Positions 9,498 through 21,110 are shown, counted from the stretch's first letter. The stretch is DNA of 64,000 bases from Monomorium pharaonis (GCF_013373865.1 NC_050470.1:13684443-13748442), one strand, 5' to 3'. A program made the numbers and translations. The notes: a model not told the origin generated them from the sequence alone.

Positions 9498-12400
9498 TTA
9501 AAATTCCGCCCATTTTTCTGTAATTTTAACAGATTCATCAACATCATCGTTTACAATTACAGAATATGTGTGTGAAGTATCCCATTTATTTGATCTTTGC
9601 TTATCGAATAAATCTTCTGATTCCAGATCTTTTGAAGATTCTGTGATATTTGCAACTCGGGGTAAAGACAAATTTCGTCCGTACAGCTTCAAATCCTTTG
9701 GGTCATAATTATATGAGTTGCATAAAATAGGTACATCACAAAACTGACACTGAGGTTCTTCGTACATGTCTTCCAAGCATGGATGAAAAATTTGGCCACA
9801 CATTGGACAGACACGATAGTCCAGCAATGTTATTTGCAATAATGTTGTGCAACATCGAGATAACTTGTGACCCCGCGGACATGATCTGGCATGCCATGTA
9901 TCATTTATCACTTCGCCACACAAATTACACTTCTCAATTTGATTTGGATAAAACGTAATCATGTTCAATATTTTCGAAACACGTCGATTTATGTCTTCGT
10001 TGTTTGTATCCTCGTCTGTCAGCATGTATTTCCTATTCCCTTGGTATATTTCTAAATACTGTCTTAATAGAAACGTAGCAAATATCTCATCCTCTGATAG
10101 CATGTACTTCTTTGTCGAATTTTCAAGATACATACAAGCGGAATGTAAAAAGATTAATGGAAGCGCTTTCATATTACACTCTTTTATGTGGTCCATATTC
10201 GACATTGGCTTCTTTGTCGTGCACACATTCGTCATTACTGTCATCCACATTGATATTTGTAGTTTGTAGAGCGACAATGATTCAAGATTTTTCGGAATTG
10301 GACAAAGTACCATACATGGATCTTGTGCCTTGACAGCTTTTAATCTGAGGATTTCCATACAATCCCAGACGCTTCCGAGATTCGCGCTGTTATTAATAAT
10401 GGTTAATGGATCATAGCAAGTTGCACCTCTCAAAGTAAATATATGCATTATAGTTGGTTCCCTCATTACCAAATGATCATATACTGCATTTGGGCTAATT
10501 ATATTTACAAATATTACTTTATTCGGCGAATGAGCGAGTCCTAAATATTGAACGCATGTCTTTGGCAAATGACTTTTAATATTGATATTAATTAAATCAT
10601 TCGACTGTATATCAATAATGAAAATATGACTGTCCTGTGTAGTGATCAAAAATTGCTGTGTAACAATAGGAATTACACCTAAAATAATATATAACAATAA
10701 ATATATTTCATATTCATAATATATTTCAAAGATTAATTTAAAAAAATGTTTATAGGATACATTTGAAAATATTAAAGAATCTTTTCTCTTTTCACACAGA
10801 AAAATTAAGCTATTTTTACAAATTTTTATTTGAAAAACTTATACAATGAATCAATTTCAAGTTTGGTATGTTTAATCTATGTATTCTCAACAATATGTGA
10901 AATAAATTGAAAGATCTTAATTGGTTTTTAAAGTACAAAATAAAGATACTTCTGAAAAAGCTTCAAATATGATATCTCAAAAACTATTAAATCAATTGAC
11001 TTCTACCATGACTTTATATATATATATTTATATATAAAGTTTAGAGCTTTAAAATTATCGAAATTTAAAACAAGTATTTTTTCTCCCTGTAAAAGCAGTT
11101 TTTTAAATACACAATATTAATTTTAGAGCAATCCTAATTTGCCAGTTTTCAATTTTTTCGTAAAATCAAATAGTTTTATGCTTGGAATAAACATATTAAA
11201 GATATATTAAAATCAAAGTTAATTGATGTAATAATTTTTTAAATATTGTTTGTATTTGTTTAAAAGTATCTCATTATTCAATATACAAATGTTTCAATCA
11301 TAAATATTAATCCTTTTCAGTATACAATGTTCAAAATAGCCATGTGAAAACAATTTGATCTTTTAAACTAATTAATATTTTTACAATTTTTATTTTACAC
11401 ATTAAAAATATATAGAATATACATGCAAAATTTGAAATTGATCCACTGCTACAATTTGCAAAAATAAATTCATAAAAATAATTTTTTTATATATATTGAA
11501 ATAAAGAAAGCCTTTTAATTACAAGTTTCAACTTTTAGAGATGCTTACCTGTAATGGTATATCCTTGTACACACAACTGTCGCTTACTTTTCAATTCTCC
11601 TGCCAAATTTACACATAGTAACAAGAGAAAGGAACCTTTGACAGCAAGAATCTTTATATCCGTTTTATCTTGGGGAATTATGTACAAATAATTAACAGCT
11701 ATACGATCAGGATTGGTATACTTTTCTACCAATGCTATTTGCAGATTATTATCTTTATCTATTAACTTTACACCACATATTTTACCATCGGAACATCCAA
11801 CAACAATTAGATGTTTATTTACATCAACAGTGATCCAATATAATACATTAACTCTCGACGTGATAATTAAATCTATTACCCCTACAAATGTAGGTTGCAA
11901 GCTTTCTGTAAAATTTGATATTCTGGGAACCTTCCAAATTAATATTTCATTGCTAGAGTAGGCTACAGAAAAATATGCAAAAGATGTATCCCCTATTTTG
12001 AAAAGTTCACTCCATGTTATCGAACAAGCCTGTAATTTCTTCATGCTTTCAGCTATTCTTGCATACTGGTCATTCGTTTTTTTATAAAGATTATTCTTAT
12101 TTAGACTAGCTTTGATTTCCTCTTGCACAAACTTCAACCGGAAGGACGAAACATCCCATATAGAGTACCAATTGTTAGAAACTTTATGCAATAATTCAAC
12201 TGCACCTGCTGAGTTTAAGATTGCTAACACGCATTGATTAGGAGAGATCAAATTTTTTGGCGACCATGCCGTCTTTATTATCCTGGGAAACTTTTCTGTT
12301 ATTCCATCCAATTTCGGTGTAATGACATCATCCATGAGAAGTGGATAAATCTCTTCGCGTCCTAGATTCCATATCAAAGAGCTCATCTCGTCTATAAATT

Positions 12401-12839
12401 CACACGCTGGCAAGGTGTCAGAAGAATATATAAAAGAACGGGCAAATTTTAATGTTGGATTTGGTGACATAGGCGATGGTATCAGCTCCTACAAATAAAG
12501 CAATATCAGGTTAGATTATGAAATCATTTTTCACTTAGCCAGTTTTGCATTTTGCATTTATATGAAAATATTAAAAATATACAGATAATGTAAAATAAAT
12601 GAATAAAATTCAAAGATAGTGTTAAATTGCAGAAATTATTTATCCTTCGATATTTTTTATATAAACACAACACTATACGAGATTCTTTCGAAACAATGCA
12701 AAAAAAATGCGTAACTTACGAGTACGTGAACCCCCTTCTCTGTAATTATCGAAATCTGATTATCAGGTGACCATTGTATCGCAAACGGACTAGTTACCAA
12801 TGGAAAAATATTAATGTTATAAAGTTCTTCCGTTTCCAT
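9498..12839 (-). CDS. GTF3C4: General transcription factor 3C subunit 4 (TFIIIC90-like)
   Basis: Three coding exons: 12839-12720, 12488-11549 and 10678-9498. Donors are CTC|GTAAGT and ACAG|GTAAGC; acceptors are TTTGTAG|GAG and TTTTAG|GTG; phases 0 and 1 match, giving 746 residues (human protein about 820). The ATG at 12839 is chosen because METEELYNIN begins the first open exon. Residues 21-40 (IQWSPDNQISIITEKGVHVL) match the first blade of the N-terminal WD40-like TFIIIC delta domain, which continues through exon 2. Residues about 600-670 form the C-terminal zinc-binding region: CNLC, CPRGHKLSRCC, RVCPMCG, CQFC, with a TLLQIT signature. In other animals this subunit helps TFIIIC bind tRNA-gene promoters and recruit TFIIIB and Pol III in the nucleus. 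The frame is open throughout, so the gene is probably functional. MITEs begin about 50 bp upstream of the start codon; none lie in the exons. Confidence 0.9.
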
Positions 12840-12902
12840 CACATGCGAATGCGAAGATTAGAACTAAATATGGACCGGCAATTGCCTAGGACGGAATTCA
12901 TA
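12840..12902 (-). promoter_or_regulatory. Short unique upstream stretch of GTF3C4
   Basis: Only about 50 bp (ATGCGAATGCGAAGATTAG and neighbours) separate the GTF3C4 start codon from the first MITE sequence (GGAATTCATAG, about 12892). No TATA box is visible. The 5' UTR and core promoter must therefore lie in this strip or inside the MITE cluster. Confidence 0.4.
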
Positions 12903-13033
12903 GGCCTAGTTTACATCGTGCATTTGATACGCGTATCAAATAGTAAATAACTAGTGAATGTGTTTAATCATTGGCTGATCAGCTTAAATTCACTACTTGA
13001 TACGCGTATCAAATGCACGATGTAAACTAAGCC
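12903..13033. repeat. MITE, GGCCTAGTTTACATCG family (131 bp)
   Basis: Hairpin with ends GGCCTAGTTTACATCGTGC and its complement GCACGATGTAAAC. It carries two GATACGCGTATC palindromes. It sits inside a CGGAATTCATAG...ACCGATCTTAAG MITE fragment (12891-12902 plus 13034-13072), with ATA(G) on both sides. Confidence 0.8.
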
Positions 13034-13072
13034 ATAGACCGATCTTAAGTTCAAGAATTGTCTTAAGTCTTG

Positions 13073-13193
13073 TGGTCTGTTCTTTCTAGCTGCACTGTTG
13101 CACTGGTGCAATAAGTTAAAGTAAGACAAGTATATTTTTTCTCATTCTAACTTATTGCACCAGTGCAACAGTGCAGCTAGAAAGAACAGACCA
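13073..13193. repeat. MITE, TGGTCTGTTCTTTCTAGC family (121 bp)
   Basis: Arms of about 48 bp: TGGTCTGTTCTTTCTAGCTG and its exact complement at the right end, with GCACTGGTGCAATAA inside each arm. The A/T loop is about 25 bp. Confidence 0.85.
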
Positions 13194-13219
13194 TAGAGGT
13201 GCGTTCCGTTTCACGCATA

Positions 13220-13350
13220 GGCCTAGTTTACATCGTGCATTTGATACGCGTATCAAGTAGTGAATTTAAGCTGATCAGCCAATGATTAAACACATTCACT
13301 AGTTATTTACTATTTGATACGCGTATCAAATGCACGATGTAAACTAGGCC
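13220..13350. repeat. Second MITE, GGCCTAGTTTACATCG family, inverted
   Basis: Same 131-bp hairpin as 12903-13033 but in the opposite orientation, with about 95% visible identity. It is again flanked by CATAG/ATAG. The host fragment around it (GTGCGTTCCGTTTCACGC) belongs to another MITE family seen at 18255-18373. Confidence 0.8.
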
Positions 13351-13571
13351 ATAGACCGCATGAGCCGACACGCATGAACGCATCGCATGAGCGCATGAGT
13401 CCGTTCCATAGCTAAGGCCGAAATCACATGGTGCGGAATAGAACGTGCGTCATAGAAGCAGCCAATCAGAGCTTTGCCGCAATGTCTACAATCTTTTCTG
13501 CATGCGTTCGCGTCATTGGCGTCGTTGCGTCATAGAATTTGTAGCAATTGTAGCCATTAGAGATACTATGG

Positions 13572-13713
13572 CCGGTATTCATAGTCGGATCTTATATTTA
13601 AGATCATCTTAAGTACTGTCTTAAGATGCCATCAACCAATCACAGAGCCGTATTAGCATCTTAAGACATTGCTTGAGACGATCTTGAAATAAGATTTGAC
13701 TATGAATACCGGC
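13572..13713. repeat. MITE, CCGGTATTCATAGTCGGATC family
   Basis: Hairpin of about 142 bp with ends CCGGTATTCATAGTCGGATC and GACTATGAATACCGG. The interior has TTAAGATGCCATCAACCAATCA. A second, inverted copy is at 14029-14178; a fragment is at 39510-39545. Confidence 0.8.
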
Positions 13714-13717
13714 CTAT

Positions 13718-13875
13718 GGCCGGAATTCATAGTCGAATCTTATTCAAGTTCCAGCTTAAGCACGATCTTGAGACGTCAATGCTGTTATTTCATTGGTTAA
13801 GTAAGTCTCAAGTCGGCTCGAAGCTAGACTTAAGACAATGCTTGAGCTTAAGATCGGTCTATGAATCCCCTCCTA
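13718..13875. repeat. MITE, CCGGAATTCATAG family (about 155 bp)
   Basis: Left arm GGCCGGAATTCATAGTCGAAT, right arm GATCGGTCTATGAATCCC. The interior has GAGACGTCAATGCTGTTATTTCATTGG. A full relative is at 56344-56497, and a shredded copy spans 29015-29690. Confidence 0.75.
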
Positions 13876-14028
13876 TGACAGAGATTCGCCAATGCGTTAA
13901 CGATTTCTGATTGGCTCCCGTCGCTTGGGGTATAACCGGAAGTATGAGAGAGAAAGATAGATATAACTGACAGAGAAAGCTTAGCCGACCTAACCTGTCA
14001 CCTGTCAAAAGAAAACAGAGTGTCTATG

Positions 14029-14178
14029 GCCGGTATTCATAATTCATAGTCGAATCTTATTTAAAGATCGTCTCAAGCAATGTCTTAAGATGCTAATACG
14101 ACTCTGTGATTGGCTGATGGCATCTTAAGACAGTACTTAAGATAATCTTAAATATGAGATCCGACTATGAATACCGGC
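14029..14178. repeat. MITE, CCGGTATTCATAG family, inverted copy
   Basis: Reverse complement of the 13572-13713 element, with a small internal duplication (ATTCATAATTCATAG) in its left arm. Confidence 0.8.
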
Positions 14179-14465
14179 TTACGTGTCTACCAAATAGAAT
14201 ATAAAATCAGAGAAACCTGAGGTTGCACATATTTTTCTAAATACAATGCTTAAATTATATTTATAATACATAATGTGTATATAAACATAATATGTATTTA
14301 TATAATAATATATAATTTCTTAATAATCAATTTATATTACTTAACCTTACATGGGAAAATTAATGAAATATGCCTAAACCTTTTTTTTAATATATTGTGT
14401 TTTAATATTTATTTTGTTCACGATTATTAAATATCAATAACTACAAATAAAAATATATATATATA

Positions 14466-15533
14466 CCCAGTGAACACATTTTATAGCGGCAATATAACAT
14501 GGAAGTTACATGTAATTTAACATTGTTATTTTTGTGATATGTAGGTGATATGCTATATGACATGGAAATAACCTGTTACGTAATATTTGTTATACGCAAG
14601 TGATATAGCTGTTATACATCGTTTTGGCCTTACAGTTATTCAACACAAATTGTATAATCGTAACATAACACGTTCGTATCAATGTTATTACGGAACGATG
14701 CGTCGTAGTCGACTCAGAAATCAGACAACATTATAACATCCTGAATGATAGATCTATTTGATAATAAAAAAAATTATTATAAAGATAATGTTTTCAAAAA
14801 TAACGGTTTGTCTACAATTACTGCGCACAAAAAATGCACAAAATCGAAATTCATCATGTGCTGAACAAAAACAGAATAATAAATGTATACTATTCAATTT
14901 TTCTTAGAATTACGATCTATATAGTTAACCATCTAATTAATCATTTGAACGCTTCAAAGATTAGTGCTAAATAGATCGCAATTTCCATCAAATTATTAAG
15001 GTTATGGAAAAAGATAAATTTAACAATGAAATTAATAAGTAAATAAATTAATGCTATTTATTTTTAATGTTTTGCAAAATTTAATTGCTTTTATAAAAAA
15101 TAATATAGTCGCGTCAGTTTACATATAGGTATATGTAGACAATAACAAGTACCCATATCGATGAGTCAAATTGGCGTAGCAGGTAGAGTACAAGGTTCGT
15201 CATCCTAAGGTCCCGGGTTCAAACCTAGCAGCGACAAGTAAGAATAAAATAAAAAATTACATAATTTAAATTTAATTAATTAATAAAAATTTATTCTAAA
15301 TGTAGTATGTGCTGTTGATAAAAATAATTTTTAAAAAATAAAATTTTTATTTTATTTTATTTTTCTTTGTAACTGTTGTGTAACGGTTAGATAACATGTA
15401 ATTATAACATGTTATATTGCTGAGTCGGAAATTGTAACTTACATGTAAGTTACGTGTAATTTCAGAGTAACGTAACCTGTTATATTCGGTTACATTGCTG
15501 TTACACTGCTACTATATTACTGTGTTTACTGGG
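14466..15533 (+). mobile_element. Element C1 (1068 bp) with CCCAGT...ACTGGG ends
   Basis: Begins CCCAGTGAACACATTTTATAG and ends ATTACTGTGTTTACTGGG. The outer 200 bp on both sides is built from GTAACATG/TGTTATA-type short repeats. The centre carries a tRNA-like segment (15165-15234) followed by AAGTAAGAATAAAAT. No open frame. A nearly identical inverted copy, C2, lies 930 bp away; partial copies are at 46319-46999 and 56045-56275. Confidence 0.75.
15165..15234 (+). repeat. tRNA-like module in C1
   Basis: TGGCGTAGCAGG (15172-15183) fits the Pol III A box, and GGGTTCAAACC (15215-15225) fits the B box at the normal 30-45 bp spacing. The anticodon and acceptor stems do not pair well, so this is a tRNA-derived sequence and not a working tRNA gene. 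Copies are in C2 and at 46818-46885. Confidence 0.6.
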
Positions 15534-15795
15534 TTCTTTTGGATTTCTGCTTTGACAATTTTGTATATAATAGCCATAATTTTACTAAGGCATATCTGAT
15601 TTTTTCCTTTTGATACTGGAGCATTGGAGTTCTTCTCATGTATACTCTCATTAAAACTTTAATAGACTCTTGAATCATCACTATTTTATTTTCCATATTC
15701 ATAACCTTTACTATTTTCTGACAAAAACAAAGTTTTAGCAAAAAACGTTAACAATATTGCATGGTGTACGACCAAAGCTACATCACGCATCACGC

Positions 15796-16083
15796 ATTCC
15801 GCAAATCTTTGACCGGTCTGTTCACATGGTGCAGAAAAATGACCAAGAATGCGTCAATGCAGTTAAAAAATTTAAAAATATTGTTTTCAACTTTTTAATA
15901 TTCAATACAAAATTTTATATAATATTATATTAATGATTATTATTGCTATTACAAATATTACATTTTATAAAAACGTTTGATTTATTTTAATAAAAGTTGT
16001 ATTACATCTATAATTTTCATTCCGGATGCGTCATTGCCCGTCTATGACGCACCATGGGAACAGGCCGGTCAAACCTTTGCGGA
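15796..16083. repeat. Inverted-repeat element, TTCCGCAAATCTTTGACCGG family
   Basis: TTCCGCAAATCTTTGACCGG (from about 15798) pairs with CCGGTCAAACCTTTGCGGAA ending about 16082. Second-level arms are TGCGTCAATG/CATTGACGCA-like. The A/T-rich core is non-coding. Confidence 0.65.
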
Positions 16084-16296
16084 ACAGAAAATGCGGAATA
16101 GCTCGGATTGGTTGCTTCTATGACGCACTTTCGTATCTCTAGCACTTTCTATTCCGCAGCTCTATTCCGCACCATGTGATTTCAGCCTTAGGGCGAAAGG
16201 GGGCTGATATTCGGGGTGTAAAGGTAGCCTAGGAACTTCGGTTGAATTCGGGTACGCTCGATAATATTCGACTAATAATTCGACATGACTGCAAGA

Positions 16297-16400
16297 GGGA
16301 GAGAGAGAGAGCGAGAAAGAGAGAGAAAGAGAGCGCGAGCGAGAGAGAATATGACTGTAAGAGGAAGAGAGAGAGCGAGAGGGAGAGAAAGCGCGAACGA
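16297..16400. repeat. GA-rich microsatellite
   Basis: Imperfect (GA)n/(GAGC)n tract. Low-complexity open frames through it on both strands are artefacts. Confidence 0.85.
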
Positions 16401-16464
16401 GTGAGCGACGGACGATATAATGCCAAACATAGTCGAATCGCGACGGAACTGACCGAAGTTCCTA

Positions 16465-17530
16465 CCCAGTGAACACAGTAATATAGTAGCAGTGTAACAG
16501 CAATGTAACCGAATATAACAGGTTATGTTACTCTGAAATTACACGTAACTTACATGTAAGTTACAATTTCCGACTCAGCAATATAACATCTTATAATTAC
16601 ATATTATTTAATCGTTACACAACAGTTACAAAGAAAAATAAAATAAAATAAAGATTGTATTTTTTAAAATTATTTTTATCAACAGCACATACTAAATTTA
16701 GAATAAATTTTTATTAATTAATTAAATTTAAATTATGTTATTTTTTATTTTATTTTTACTTGCCGCTGCTAGGTTTGAACCCGGGACCTTAGGATTACAA
16801 ACCTTGTACTCTACGTGCTACGCCAATTTGACTCATCAATATGGGTACTTGTTATTGTCTACATATACCTATATGTAAACTGACGCGACTATATTATTTT
16901 TTATAAAAGCAATTAAATTTTGCAAAACATTAAAAATAAATAGCATTAATTTATTTACTTATTAATTTCATTGTTAAATTTATCTTTTTCCATAACCTTA
17001 ATAATTTGATGGAAATTGCGATTTATTTAGCACTAATCTTTGAAGCGTTCAAATGATTAATTAGATGGTTAACTATATAGATCATAATTCTAAGAAAAAT
17101 TGAATAGTATACATTTATTATTCTGTTTTTGTTCAGCACATGGTGAATTTAGATTTTGTGCATTTTTTGTGCGCAGTAATTGTAGACAAACCGTTATTTT
17201 TGGAAACATTATCTTTATAATAATTTTTTTTATTATCAAATAGATCTGTCATTCAGAATGTTATAATGTTGTCTGATTTCTGAGTCAACTACGACGCATC
17301 GTTCCGTAATAACATTGAAACGAACGTGTTATGTTACTATTATACAATTTTTGTTGAATAACTGTAACGCCAAAACGATGTATAACAGCTATATATATCA
17401 CTTGCGTATAACAAATATTACGTAACAGGTTATTTCCATGTCATATAGCACCTACATATCATAAGAATAACAATGTTAAATTACATGTAACTTCCATGTT
17501 ATATTGCCGCTATAAAATGTGTTCACTGGG
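16465..17530 (-). mobile_element. Element C2 (1066 bp), inverted copy of C1
   Basis: Begins CCCAGTGAACACAGTAATAT and ends ATGTGTTCACTGGG; it is the reverse complement of C1 with a small number of differences. TA lies immediately outside both ends (CCTA|CCCAG and CTGGG|TAGCC), and the flanking MITE arms (GACCGAAGTTCCT and AGCC...) become continuous when C2 and one TA are removed, consistent with TA target use. It carries the tRNA-like module on the minus strand. Confidence 0.75.
16761..16832 (-). repeat. tRNA-like module in C2
   Basis: Minus-strand A box TGGCGTAGCACG and B box GGGTTCAAACC, the same arrangement as in C1. Loss of stem pairing argues against a functional tRNA. Confidence 0.6.
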
Positions 17531-17585
17531 TAGCCTCTCCCCTTACCGCAAAAATCAGCTACCTCTCTTCGAAAGGCTCCGTCCA

Positions 17586-18164
17586 AGGTGTAAGGATACC
17601 AGGTGAACCATTCCCGTGGATGCGCAGTAGCCAAAGTAACAACCAATTAGCAATTGACCCAAAATGCATGAATCCAAATGGCTGCACCCAATGCATCGTG
17701 TCCCTGAGCATTCTTATGCGATAGCCTGAGTATTTCTGTACGATAATCAGAGTGTCCTGTGCGATAGCCTGAGTTATTGAGCAAAACTACGAACAACGTT
17801 GAAAACATATTGTAAGATCTGTAAGTAATTTTATAAAAAATAAGGCTGTGTTATTGTATAAGATGTATGTAGCAAAAGAGGTTAAGTGTCTATATATTTC
17901 AGAGTGTTTTTGTGCGCGATAACCTTGTAAGCAAAGCTACAAACCACATAAAAAACACTATAAGATCTGTAAATATACATTTTTATAAAATATATGACTG
18001 TGTTATTGCAATAAGTTTCGGAACGTAGCCTATGTTACGCAATTAATTCGGCGTTTCAATTTTGCGCTTGCATTTTGGGTCATCTTTTTATTGGCTCACT
18101 AATACGTGACGTATACTGACGTCACGGCATTATGCGCAATGGTTCACCTGGTATCCTTACACCG
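17586..18164. mobile_element. Inverted-end element (about 580 bp), GTGTAAGGATACCAGG ends
   Basis: GGTGTAAGGATACCAGGTGA at the left pairs with TCACCTGGTATCCTTACACC at the right. Subterminal GCGCAGTAGCC... and TTTTGGGTCA blocks are also partly inverted. No coding frame. A short relative may be nested at 48333-48690. Confidence 0.7.
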
Positions 18165-18254
18165 TCTACGTTAGTCTATGGTCCGTTCCGTTTCTCTATG
18201 CGCAAAACCAAAATGGCTGTCGCGCATAGACACCGCATGAGCTGCCTTACCTCG

Positions 18255-18373
18255 GGTGCGATCCGTTTCACGTATAATACGCATGATGCATCGTTCATCT
18301 TTGTTGTTTGTCAAATGTTAAACAAAGATGAACAATGCATTATGCGCATCATGTGTTGAAACGAAACGCAGCC
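18255..18373. repeat. MITE, GTGCGATCCGTTTCACG family
   Basis: GTGCGATCCGTTTCACGTATA at the left pairs imperfectly with GTTGAAACGAAACGCA at the right. The inner arms GTTCATCTTTGTT and AACAAAGATGAAC pair perfectly. Half copies are near 13200, 28950-29015 and 60090-60150. A CTT run follows at 18373. Confidence 0.7.
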
Positions 18374-18642
18374 CTCTTCTTCTTCTTCTTCTTCCAATTC
18401 CCCAGATGGATATCCGACCCAATTGCAGGGTCACAGTACCACGCTTTAACCGGGTTAAAAAACCTAAGATAGTCCGTGGGGAAATGGACTAACTTATTAC
18501 TTATTTAAAATCTTGATTCAGATATCTCAATTCTTGAGAAAGTATTGCCTTATGATGTTGGAGATAATTAATTGCAAATCCAAAATCCAACAAGGCTAGT
18601 GAGGTTCTTTTGATTTAAAGTTCGACTTAAAATGGAAAAATA
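18374..18642 (-). other. Presumed 3' UTR of the LINE
   Basis: Lies immediately downstream (minus strand) of the ORF2 stop. It contains CCGGGTTAAAAAACC...GTCCGTGGGGAAATGG and ends at a CTT/AAG trinucleotide run. No other feature seen. Confidence 0.45.
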
Positions 18643-21110
18643 TTATAATTTGAGTTGACTATCTGAAATAAATATTATAATAGTCTTAGCAATATTTAAG
18701 TTAATCTTATTTAAAATATACTCTAAAGAAAAAGGTGCTTGCAAGCCAACAGAGAATAGCGTGTTGATAAAATCCTCTCTATATAAATCAAGTAAAGAGC
18801 AAGACCAAAGCAAATGATTTAGATTTTGGGTTTCATATCCACAACCACAAGCAGGAGACAAAGTCAATCCAATCTTGAATAAAAAACTTTGAGTGTAAGA
18901 ATATCCTATAAAGAAAATCATGCAAACATCGAGTTGCCTTCCATCTCGTTACAATAAAAGGAATATTTCTTTTCGCAGCCCCAGAAGAGTGAATAATATA
19001 ACAAAGATTTTTAAGCTTATTACAAAGAGTAGACTTTTTAAGTTGAATAGCTTTGCACACATATTCATCACAGAGTTGGGTAATTCTTCTTTTAAGGGAA
19101 GGTTGCTTGCTAAACTTCCAAGCCACTCTATTAGGAGTATAGCGAGAAATGCCCATAGCGATTTTATAGGATAGTACAAGTGATTTTTCTAAGTTACTAA
19201 AATAAGATCCAGCAGCGTTGACAAACCAAAAAGATCCCCATTCCATCTGAGCCCTGACTGTGTTAACAAAATTTATGCAATTATTAGGATTGACTCCCCA
19301 TGTGGAACCGGCAATCCATTTTAGAATGTTAGTAAATTTACTGGTTTTATTTTTAATGTCTTTAATATGAGCATTCCACCTAAGACCCGTGTCCATGATT
19401 AAACCAAGATATTTAATTCGCTGAGAAATCTTAAAATGATTATTTTTAAAAAAGATAGTGTCAGGAAGTGATAAGGATTTTTTCCTGTGAAATAGTATAA
19501 GTTGAGATTTTTCAGTAGAAATTGATAAATTAAGAGATTTAAGCCAGTTAGATATAGTAAAAAAGGCAGATTCCAAATTTTGAAGAACTTTAAGATAATC
19601 AATATTGTTTGAATAAATCACAATGTCATCAGCAAATTGAAGGGATGAACACAAATGAGGGATATTATGTAAACAATTCTTAATATAGATATTAAAAAAA
19701 ATAGGGCTGAGTACAGAGCCCTGGGGGAGGCCCTTAGCCAATAAGCGTCGACCCAAATGAAAACCCAACTCATAAAAATCCACCCATCTAGAGCTGAAAA
19801 AGTTAAGGAAAAATTTTTTATATCCATCCGGTAATCTTAATTGATTAATGCAATGAAATAAGTTTTGAGGAATTATATTATCATATGCTCCTTCTATATC
19901 AATAAACAAGGCACCTAAAAATTTCTTTTTAATGAAAGAAATATATATATCAATATTTAAATGAGAGAGGCAGTCTTCACAGGACTTACCCTTCCTGAAG
20001 CCATACTGAGAGGATGGGAGAAGCAACTCAAGTTCGATGAATCTTTCGAATTTTCTAATAACTAATTTTTCAAATATCTTTAAAGAAGCCGAAGATAGAG
20101 AAATCGGTCTGAAGCCTCTATTGTATGGTTTGGGGATCAAGGAGACATCAAAGAATTTCCAAAAGGAAGTAAATGAGCCATCACTAATAATCAAATTAAA
20201 TGAGTCCAAGAGAACCCGTAACGTCGATAAAGGAAGACATTTAAACAACCAATTATTAATTAAATCAGGTCCCGCAGCAGAGCAAAGCTTCAAGGATTTG
20301 ATTGCATCCTTCAGTTCATTAATTTGAAAGGGAGTGGAAAACATCTCTAATTCATTTGTATGGTGAACTTGAGGAAAAGGGGCAGAACACCATAGAGGAG
20401 CCAACTTCGTAATAATGCAATCTAAAATGTCAGACTTAAATTGATTAGAGGGAGTGGTAGGGTTAAAATAAACACTGTTCTTAAACTTATTAATGGTTTG
20501 CCAAAGAGATTGAGAATTAAAGTTGTAATTAATTTCTTCAACAAATGATTTAAAATTAATACTTTTTCTTTTGGCTAATGTTCTACGAGCGTTAGTAGAG
20601 GCCTATCTATATTTCTATTGGAATATTTCTTAAAAAACTCAAAGGCTTTAGATCTTTCGGGGATAGCTAGAATACAGTGTTCGTCCCACCAGAGCTGAAT
20701 CGAACCATAAGAGGAACGGTTAAGTCTCGAACATTGCCATTTATTATGTAGAAGATCAAACGATTTGATGTTGCCCTCTGAGTCAACAGATCTAATACCA
20801 GCCTTATATGCAAAATCTAGAACAGTACTGTACCAAAAATTATACAGATTAGCGCCTGACAAATCCTGAGGAGTATAATCAGTAAAAAAATCATCTAGGT
20901 AATTATTAAATATTTTCTTATCCATATAATTATTCAAAAGTTTAGGTCGTCTACCAATAATCCCTCCAGAATTGACACAAGTAGGAGTTAATTTTATTTC
21001 AATGGGAAAATGGTCGCTTCTCAAAGGCTCATCTATGGTGGACCAACAACTGATGGATCCCAAAGCTGGTGAAATCAAGGAAATGTCCGAAACGCTAATG
21101 TGGTTCTGAG
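18643..21110 (-). pseudogene. LINE ORF2, C-terminal endonuclease to reverse transcriptase
   Basis: Minus-strand frames give, in order: the end of an AP-type endonuclease (SDHFPIEIKL, about 20990), a linker, then reverse transcriptase (about 20340-18900) with SAAGPDLI, FRPISLSS, YGFRKGKS, LFIDIEGAYD, LPQGSVLSPI and the catalytic FADDIVIYS. The C-terminal zinc-type motif C-x-CGYETQNLNHLLWSC is in a different frame (18643-18921), so a frameshift lies near 18915. A second frame change occurs near 20575-20404. RNase H, present in the related copy at 4096-7896, is absent between the RT and the C-terminal motif, so it was deleted or this subfamily lacks it. The order fits the Jockey/I/LOA group. Dead copy. 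Confidence 0.8.

Larger units (their letters stand above)
13412..16190. repeat. MITE split by 2.5 kb of later insertions
   Basis: Left fragment 13412-13560 begins AAGGCCGAAATCACATGGTGCGG. The complementary arm CCGCACCATGTGATTTCAGCCTT closes at 16189. Between them lie at least four other elements (13572-13713, 13718-13875, 14029-14178, C1 at 14466-15533) and the hairpin 15796-16083. This is the oldest layer of the nest. Confidence 0.65.

Noticed and set aside
9961..10333. Plus-strand frames opposite GTF3C4
   Set aside because: Antisense shadows of a well-supported conserved exon.
15165..15234. Functional tRNA gene
   Set aside because: A and B boxes fit, but acceptor and anticodon stems do not pair and it is repeated inside a mobile element.
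16229..16472. Arg/Glu-rich and Leu/Ser-rich frames
   Set aside because: They translate the GA microsatellite on the two strands.
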